Positions 15,011 to 19,830 of a DNA stretch of 19,830 nt are shown piece by piece; the stretch's first letter is position 1; each line of letters opens with the position of its first letter. The notes beneath the pieces are model-generated. The model saw nothing but the letters and a program-made list of their open reading frames with translations. It ran no database searches and was not told the DNA's origin. Origin of the DNA: JBAXTZ01 sp037129925 (GTDB lineage Bacteria > Bacillota > Negativicutes > JBAXTZ01); NCBI GenBank assembly GCA_037129925.1, contig JBAXTZ010000048.1:1-19830 (forward strand), given 5' to 3'. Position numbers and translations under genes: made by a program.

Positions 15011-16612
15011 CTATTCAAAATGCGCTTCGCGTAACAACACCAATTCTGTCGGGTCATATATAAGCCCTTTTAAGCGCGGTGAACATAATGTTCCGGACTC
15101 GGAAAAGTAAATCGGCGCAACTGGCATATCTTTTATGAGCATTGCTTCGGCTTGTTTCATTGCCGTAAACCGGGTTTCCGGTACAGTTGAATTCATCGCC
15201 AGGCTAATCAACTTGTCGTAATTTGGATTGCTGTAGCGGGGGCGGTTTTGCCCGTTGCCGGTTACGAAGATATTCAAAAATGTCAACGGGTCGTTATAAT
15301 CGCCCTGCCAGCCGCAGCGGGCAATTTGATAATCCATTTTCTGTACGGTTTGCACATAAACTTTGAATTCCTGATTAATCATTTCTATATCGATTCCCAG
15401 ATTCTTCTTCCACATTTCCTGCATGATTTCCGCTATCTGCTTATTGGTTTCCGTCGTATGATACAAATACTGCAACTTTGGAAATCCCTTGCCGTCCGGA
15501 TAGCCGGCTGCCGCCAAAAGCGCCTTGGCTTTTTCCACGCTCTCAGAAAATAGCGGTCCATCCTCGGTTCGAAAGTCTTTGCCGGTTACTGTATCCATAC
15601 AGCCATACGAAACCATTGCAAATGCCGGTTTCATCGCGCCCGTCGCGCTGATGGCGCAGATTTTCGTTCGATCCAACGCCAATGCCAGCGCTTCGCGCAC
15701 CCGTACATCATCTAGCGGCTTTACCGCGCTGTTGAAAGAAATATAATAGGTATATAATGATGGATACTTTATGTACTCTCCGCTCGCTAATAATTTTTTC
15801 GCCTCACTAGACGGAAATCCGGCTTCAGAGGCATCAAGTTTTCCACTCTGAAACATCGCCAGCGCCGTCTGCTTGTTGTCGATAATCGCCGTATCGATTT
15901 TATTTATTTTCACGACACTTTGATTCCAATAATTCGGATTTTTCTGAAAACTAATCTTTGAGTTGTGTTTCCATTCAGTAAGTAAAAAAGGCCCGTTACT
16001 ATCGAAATTGCCAATGTCTTCCGTCCATTTTGAATTGCCCTGCACAAGTAAACTGTTTACTGGCAGATATTTACTGTTGGTTCCGGCGATATATAACCAA
16101 AATGGAGTTGCCACATTTAACGTCACAACGAGCGTGCGGTCATCTACCGCTTTTACCCCAACCTTATCAGCGGTGCCTTTGCCTTTATTATAATCTTCGG
16201 CACCTTTCAAAAAATACAGCATTTCTGTGAAGTTACTACCGGTTGCCGGATCGAGTGTTGATTTCCAGGTCCATTCAAAATCTTGCGCGGTCAACGGCAT
16301 CCCACTGCCCCATTTCAGACCGGGACGCAAATGAAAAGTATAGGTAGTTCCGTCGGCGGAGACTTCCCATTTTTCAGCCGCTGCCGGCACAATATCGCCT
16401 TTGCTGTTTTCCGTTACCAACCCTTCGAACAACTGAAATAAAATCAACCCTTCCGGTGAACCCTCCGATTTTCGCGGATCGAGCGTGCCTGGCTCGGTGC
16501 TTACTGCCCAGCGTAATAATGTATCATCATTTTGTTTGCCACAACCGCCAGCAAACAATACCGCCAGTATCAAGGCGACCACTAGCAAAAATATACCGGC
16601 TCGTCTATTCAT
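15011..16612 (-). CDS. peptide ABC transporter substrate-binding lipoprotein (OppA/DppA family 5)
   Basis: 533 residues. Family 5 solute-binding proteins catch oligopeptides, dipeptides or other ligands outside the cytoplasmic membrane. The signal peptide ends in the lipobox FAGGC, with Cys24 to be lipidated. RWAVSTEPGTLDPRKSEG is the usual opening of the mature domain, and the family pattern continues through PLTAQDFEWTWKSTLDP. ATG at 16612 has GGAGG ahead. No permease or ATPase genes are near; instead it is followed directly by the RND pair, so it is either an orphan binding protein serving a transporter elsewhere or a read-through partner of the pump operon. No obvious sigma-A promoter upstream. 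Confidence 0.92.
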   Translation of the reverse strand: MNRRAGIFLLVVALILAVLFAGGCGKQNDDTLLRWAVSTEPGTLDPRKSEGSPEGLILFQLFEGLVTENSKGDIVPAAAEKWEVSADGTTYTFHLRPGLKWGSGMPLTAQDFEWTWKSTLDPATGSNFTEMLYFLKGAEDYNKGKGTADKVGVKAVDDRTLVVTLNVATPFWLYIAGTNSKYLPVNSLLVQGNSKWTEDIGNFDSNGPFLLTEWKHNSKISFQKNPNYWNQSVVKINKIDTAIIDNKQTALAMFQSGKLDASEAGFPSSEAKKLLASGEYIKYPSLYTYYISFNSAVKPLDDVRVREALALALDRTKICAISATGAMKPAFAMVSYGCMDTVTGKDFRTEDGPLFSESVEKAKALLAAAGYPDGKGFPKLQYLYHTTETNKQIAEIMQEMWKKNLGIDIEMINQEFKVYVQTVQKMDYQIARCGWQGDYNDPLTFLNIFVTGNGQNRPRYSNPNYDKLISLAMNSTVPETRFTAMKQAEAMLIKDMPVAPIYFSESGTLCSPRLKGLIYDPTELVLLREAHFE

Positions 16613-16665
16613 CTGTCCTCCATAACTAAAAAGCAGACACAATCAACTCATTGCGCCGCTCATCT

Positions 16666-16682
16666 ATAGCATATTCTGCTAT
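16666..16682. promoter_or_regulatory. 17-bp dyad ATAGCA-N5-TGCTAT
   Basis: A perfect six-base inverted repeat with a five-base spacer, 54 bases ahead of the lipoprotein start in the divergent region shared with tex. Size and form suit a dimeric repressor site, though no regulator is identified. Confidence 0.35.
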
Positions 16683-16739
16683 GTAATATTCTACACGCTA
16701 GCCAATATCTCCTGCCCGCGCAGCGAATTTTTATTACTT

Positions 16740-16768
16740 TTGCCAAAATGCTGCAAAAAGATTATAAT
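16740..16768 (+). promoter_or_regulatory. sigma-A promoter of tex
   Basis: TTGCCA (16740-16745), 17-base spacer, consensus TATAAT (16763-16768) on the plus strand. Start expected near 16775, about 28 bases before the tex start. Confidence 0.8.
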
Positions 16769-16802
16769 TGTGAGGCAAAATTATAGATAAGGATGGACTA
16801 TT

Positions 16803-19112
16803 TTGAAAAAAGAAGACATTAGTGCTCTGATCGCAAAAGAGCTGGCAATTCGGGTTAATCAAGTCGACGCGGTTATCGGGCTGCTTGATGAAGGCAATAC
16901 GATGCCGTTTATCGCCCGTTATCGTAAAGAGGTAACCGGTGAATTAGATGAAACCCAGATTCGCACTTGTGAAGAGCGGTTACAATACTTGCGCAGTTTT
17001 ATCAAACGTCAGGAAGAAATAATTGCCTCGATCGAAGAGCAAGGAAAAATGACCGATGAGTTGCTAGCGCAAATAAATGCCTGCAGCAAGCTAAATGCAC
17101 TCGAAGACCTCTATCTGCCCTACAAGCAGAAAAAGCGCACCCGGGCAATGATTGCCCGCGAACGTGGCTTAGAGCAACTCGCGATAACTATGTTGGCGCA
17201 AGAAATAACCGATGGCGACATTATTGCTGTTGCAACGCCATACATCAATGCCGAACTCGGTGTAAACACTGCCGAAGAAGCTATTCAAGGCGCAATGGAC
17301 ATCATTGCCGAAACAACTTCAGACAACGCTGCATTTCGCGCGCTATTACGCGACTATTTATGGCAACATGGTCTGATTACCGCAGAAATGATTGTAGCCG
17401 AAGAACTTGGCAAAGATTTTCTCAACTACAAAGAATTCAGCGAGCCGCTTAAACAAATTCCCTCACATCGGATTTTGGCGATTAATCGCGGTGAAACCAA
17501 AGAAATGCTCAAACTGAAAATTTCTACCGCCCATGCCGGCTTAGTGGAGTTGCTCTGCGACAAGTCAATAACCCGCCCCTCAATATTCGAGCCGACCATT
17601 CGTGAAGCAATTGCCGATGCTTATAAACGGTTAATCTTTCCGGCACTGGAGCGGGAGATTCGTAGCGCCCTTACGGAAAAGGCTGAAGCCCAGGCAATCA
17701 ATGTATTTTCCCGCAATTTGCGCCAACTACTATTACAAGCGCCACTCGCCGGACATTCCATAATCGGTCTAGACCCCGGCTACCGCACCGGCTGCAAAGT
17801 TGCCGTCATCAATCAGCAAGGTGCCGTGCAGGCTTACGATACCATTTATGTAACCATGAGCGCTGATGCGAAGAATTCGGCCAAAGCCAAAGTCCTCAAA
17901 CTAATCGCCCAATTCGGAGTCAGCTTAATTACTATCGGTAATGGCACGGCTTCTTTTGAGACCGAACAATTCGTGGCTGAATGTATCAGTGAATGTCCGA
18001 CCCCGCTACACTATTTAATTGTCAACGAAGCCGGTGCCTCGGTCTATTCAGCATCGGTGCTTGCAAAAGAAGAGTTACCGGATCTGGATGTATCCATTCG
18101 CGGCGCGGTTTCGATTGCGAGACGAATCCAAGACCCGCTCGCCGAATTGGTTAAAATCGATCCAAAATCGATTGGTGTCGGACAGTACCAGCATGATGTC
18201 AACCAAAAAGAGTTAGCGCAGAGTTTGCAGGCCGTTGTTGAGTCGAGCGTTAACCACGTCGGCGTTGAATTAAACACCGCTTCTTCGGCGCTCCTCTCCT
18301 ATGTATCTGGAATCAATTCAGCAGTCGCCAAGAATATCGTCAAATTTCGCACCGAAAACGGTTCGTTTTCTGACCGCAAACAACTGTTGAAAGTTGCCCG
18401 GCTCGGTCCGGCGGCGTTCGTACAATGCGCCGGATTCCTCCGGGTTGCCTCGTCGGCTAATCCACTCGACAACACCTCGGTACATCCCGAATCCTACAAA
18501 CTTGCCGAAACCGTACTGGCAGAACTGGGCTACAGCTTGAGCGATTTGAAAAACCGCGAAAAAATCAGCGCCATTCAACACGCTGCGACTGCTGCTGATG
18601 CCAAAACTATTGCAACAAAATTGGCTGCCGGTGAGCCGACAGTGCGGGATATTTTGCAATCGTTTTCCAAGCCTGGCCGCGATCCACGTGAAGATATGCC
18701 AGCACCGCAACCCCGCAAAAACATTACAAATTTATCGGACATTCAAACTGGTTCACTAGTAACCGGCACCGTCCACAACATCACCGATTTTGGAGTTTTC
18801 GTGGATATCGGCGTGAAAATAAATGGTCTGATTCACAAGAGTGAATTGTCCTATAAGCGCTTCAACCACGCGCTGGACATCGTCAGTATCGGCGACATCA
18901 TCGAGTGTTTGGTGCTAAGTGTTGACGAAGACCGCAAGCGCATCGCACTCAGCCTGAAACAAGCCAGGGAGACTAAACCGCAACAGTCAACCGCCAATCG
19001 CGACAACCGCAATTTTTCGCCCCGACCGGCTAACAATCAACAACCCGTCAAGCCTCCCGTTCCTAAACAAACTGACTTTGGCGCACTTTTAAGTAAATTC
19101 GGCAAAAAATAG
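16803..19112 (+). CDS. tex: Tex family RNA-binding transcription accessory protein
   Basis: 769 residues, normal for Tex. Tex is a cytosolic nucleic-acid-binding protein related to eukaryotic Spt6 that affects transcription and RNA metabolism. Domains in order: helical Tex N-terminus with MPFIARYRKEVTGELDE near residue 31, a YqgF/RuvC-like domain starting at IIGLDPGYRTGCKVAVI (about 320), helix-hairpin-helix region (about 490-550) with the typical NTAS...VSGIN block, and an S1 RNA-binding domain (about 645-718) containing NITDFGVFVDIG. The tail is Gln/Pro/Asn-rich and low in complexity. Start is TTG at 16803, with AAGGA nine bases ahead; it is a single-gene unit by its promoter and the hairpin after it. 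Confidence 0.97.
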   Translation: MKKEDISALIAKELAIRVNQVDAVIGLLDEGNTMPFIARYRKEVTGELDETQIRTCEERLQYLRSFIKRQEEIIASIEEQGKMTDELLAQINACSKLNALEDLYLPYKQKKRTRAMIARERGLEQLAITMLAQEITDGDIIAVATPYINAELGVNTAEEAIQGAMDIIAETTSDNAAFRALLRDYLWQHGLITAEMIVAEELGKDFLNYKEFSEPLKQIPSHRILAINRGETKEMLKLKISTAHAGLVELLCDKSITRPSIFEPTIREAIADAYKRLIFPALEREIRSALTEKAEAQAINVFSRNLRQLLLQAPLAGHSIIGLDPGYRTGCKVAVINQQGAVQAYDTIYVTMSADAKNSAKAKVLKLIAQFGVSLITIGNGTASFETEQFVAECISECPTPLHYLIVNEAGASVYSASVLAKEELPDLDVSIRGAVSIARRIQDPLAELVKIDPKSIGVGQYQHDVNQKELAQSLQAVVESSVNHVGVELNTASSALLSYVSGINSAVAKNIVKFRTENGSFSDRKQLLKVARLGPAAFVQCAGFLRVASSANPLDNTSVHPESYKLAETVLAELGYSLSDLKNREKISAIQHAATAADAKTIATKLAAGEPTVRDILQSFSKPGRDPREDMPAPQPRKNITNLSDIQTGSLVTGTVHNITDFGVFVDIGVKINGLIHKSELSYKRFNHALDIVSIGDIIECLVLSVDEDRKRIALSLKQARETKPQQSTANRDNRNFSPRPANNQQPVKPPVPKQTDFGALLSKFGKK

Positions 19113-19129
19113 TAACGCCATAAAAACAT

Positions 19130-19170
19130 CAATAGCCCAGATTGAGTTTTTTGCTCAGTCTGGGCTATTG
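19130..19170. terminator. bidirectional terminator between tex and the exported-protein gene
   Basis: CAATAGCCCAGATTGAG (19130-19146) pairs with CTCAGTCTGGGCTATTG (19154-19170), 17 pairs with one G-T, around a T-rich loop. It lies in the 76-base gap of two convergent genes. T-rich tails are short on both sides (TTTTTA on the minus side). Confidence 0.7.
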
Positions 19171-19188
19171 TTATGTATCGCCTAAATA

Positions 19189-19704
19189 TTATATTGTCGT
19201 ATTCTGCGCTATTGTAACAGTAAATTGCGTTCCGGCTTTAACCGTAGCCTCGTCGCCGTTAATAAACCAACCCCAGATCAAGCCAAACGGCAAGATTACA
19301 ATACTGACTATCGACAGCACCATGTTACTCGAGCCTTGAACATAGTTGTTGTATTGTATCGGAATTGTCTTATCACCCATTAATATATAGGCTCCGGAAT
19401 ACTGAATTTCACCCGGACGGCCAATACTCGTTGCGTGCTGGGCTTGTACAATATTCAAGGTGCCAGCGGTACCTCTAGGGATCAGAACAGCGCCATTGAC
19501 ACTGACATCCTGGCTGGTAGTAAATCTGATTTGCATACCGGTCTTGTCATTTGGTCCGTATGACGACACATCAGTACTAAGTGTACAATACACCGGTGTG
19601 CCTGCATTTAAAGTAGCCGCCGCGTCAACTGTAGCGGTGTAACCGGACATGACAGCAATGAAAGTAAATAAAATCGCGAACGCTCCCATAGTTAACTTTT
19701 TCAT
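19189..19704 (-). CDS. small exported protein of unknown function
   Basis: 171 residues. I do not recognise the family. The N-terminus MKKLTMGAFAILFTFIAVMSG is a signal peptide with a likely cleavage near VDAAA (about residue 29). The mature part is polar and beta-rich: GTPVYCTLSTDVSS, GAVLIPRGTAGTLNIVQAQ, then IPIQYNNYVQGSSN. A hydrophobic stretch, MVLSIVSIVILPFGLIWGWF (about 128-147), is followed by ATVKAGTQFTVTIAQNTTI, resembling beta-sandwich surface proteins where a value is described as supplied at a set level. Only one Cys, so no disulfide. ATG at 19704 has GGAGG ten bases ahead; the 19-codon upstream extension is not used. Own promoter, convergent with tex. Confidence 0.75.
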   Translation of the reverse strand: MKKLTMGAFAILFTFIAVMSGYTATVDAAATLNAGTPVYCTLSTDVSSYGPNDKTGMQIRFTTSQDVSVNGAVLIPRGTAGTLNIVQAQHATSIGRPGEIQYSGAYILMGDKTIPIQYNNYVQGSSNMVLSIVSIVILPFGLIWGWFINGDEATVKAGTQFTVTIAQNTTI

Positions 19705-19734
19705 ATTCTCTGTTCCTCCTGTTGATTTTATTCG

Positions 19735-19743
19735 ATTATACCA
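19735..19743 (-). promoter_or_regulatory. extended -10 promoter of the exported-protein gene
   Basis: Minus strand TGGTATAAT, an extended -10 element with consensus TATAAT at 19735-19740. A TTGAGT lies 19 bases upstream, too far for a good -35 box, so the TGn extension probably carries recognition. Confidence 0.6.
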
Positions 19744-19783
19744 TAGGTTCAATACAAACACTCAACAAAACTATACACAACAA

Positions 19784-19811
19784 ACAAAAAAACACCTCAC
19801 GGAGTGAGATG
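19784..19811 (-). terminator. intrinsic terminator of a gene beyond the right edge
   Basis: Minus strand CATCTCAC (19804-19811) pairs with GTGAGGTG (19793-19800), eight pairs with one T-G around a three-base loop, followed by seven or more T. It serves a minus-strand gene lying past 19830. Confidence 0.8.
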
Positions 19812-19830
19812 TTAGATTGAAACCGGCGGC

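Noticed and set aside
1..19830. tRNA genes, insertion sequences, prophage or att sites
   Set aside because: None seen: no transposase or integrase genes, no cloverleaf with a GTTCGA-type T-loop, no target-site duplications.

Overview
The window looks like chromosome from a Gram-positive-lineage anaerobe that has an outer membrane, most likely Negativicutes (Sporomusa/Pelosinus-like). Ribosome binding sites are strong AGGAGG types, GTG and TTG starts are used, and there is a radical 2-hydroxyacyl-CoA dehydratase-type system as in anaerobic Firmicutes. A complete HAE1-type RND pump with its membrane fusion protein implies an outer membrane. This assignment is inference from gene content; no rRNA gene or marker phylogeny is available.

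Layout. (1) 1-995 has no convincing protein gene. It holds a G/C-skewed inverted repeat at the left edge, a minus-strand segment of about 500 nt rich in nested complementary helices and headed by a near-consensus sigma-A promoter (candidate large structured RNA), and a phased direct-repeat array. (2) 996-5462, minus strand, is a four-gene operon: family III CoA-transferase, a single 2-hydroxyacyl-CoA dehydratase-type Fe-S subunit, its ATP-dependent activator, and a LarA-type nickel-pincer enzyme. A reasonable reading is that a 2-hydroxy acid is epimerised, loaded onto CoA and reductively dehydrated. (3) 5766-9559, minus strand: a Gfo/Idh/MocA oxidoreductase, a V4R sensor domain protein, a HAMP-GGDEF diguanylate cyclase and a NagD-like HAD phosphatase form a tight run. 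ridA follows from its own promoter, which lies in the end of the HAD gene, and it ends at a clear terminator. (4) 9710-10588, plus strand: an EamA/DMT transporter with its own promoter framed by an inverted repeat. (5) 10618-16612, minus strand: a peptide-binding lipoprotein, then the RND membrane fusion protein and the RND pump, closely spaced. (6) 16803-19112, plus strand: the RNA-binding protein Tex with a near-perfect promoter. It converges on a small exported protein of unknown function (19189-19704, minus), with a long hairpin between them. A terminator for a gene beyond the right edge closes the window.

The parts most worth following up are the unassigned structured RNA candidate with the repeat array upstream of it, and the coupling of a LarA-family enzyme with a one-subunit dehydratase module.
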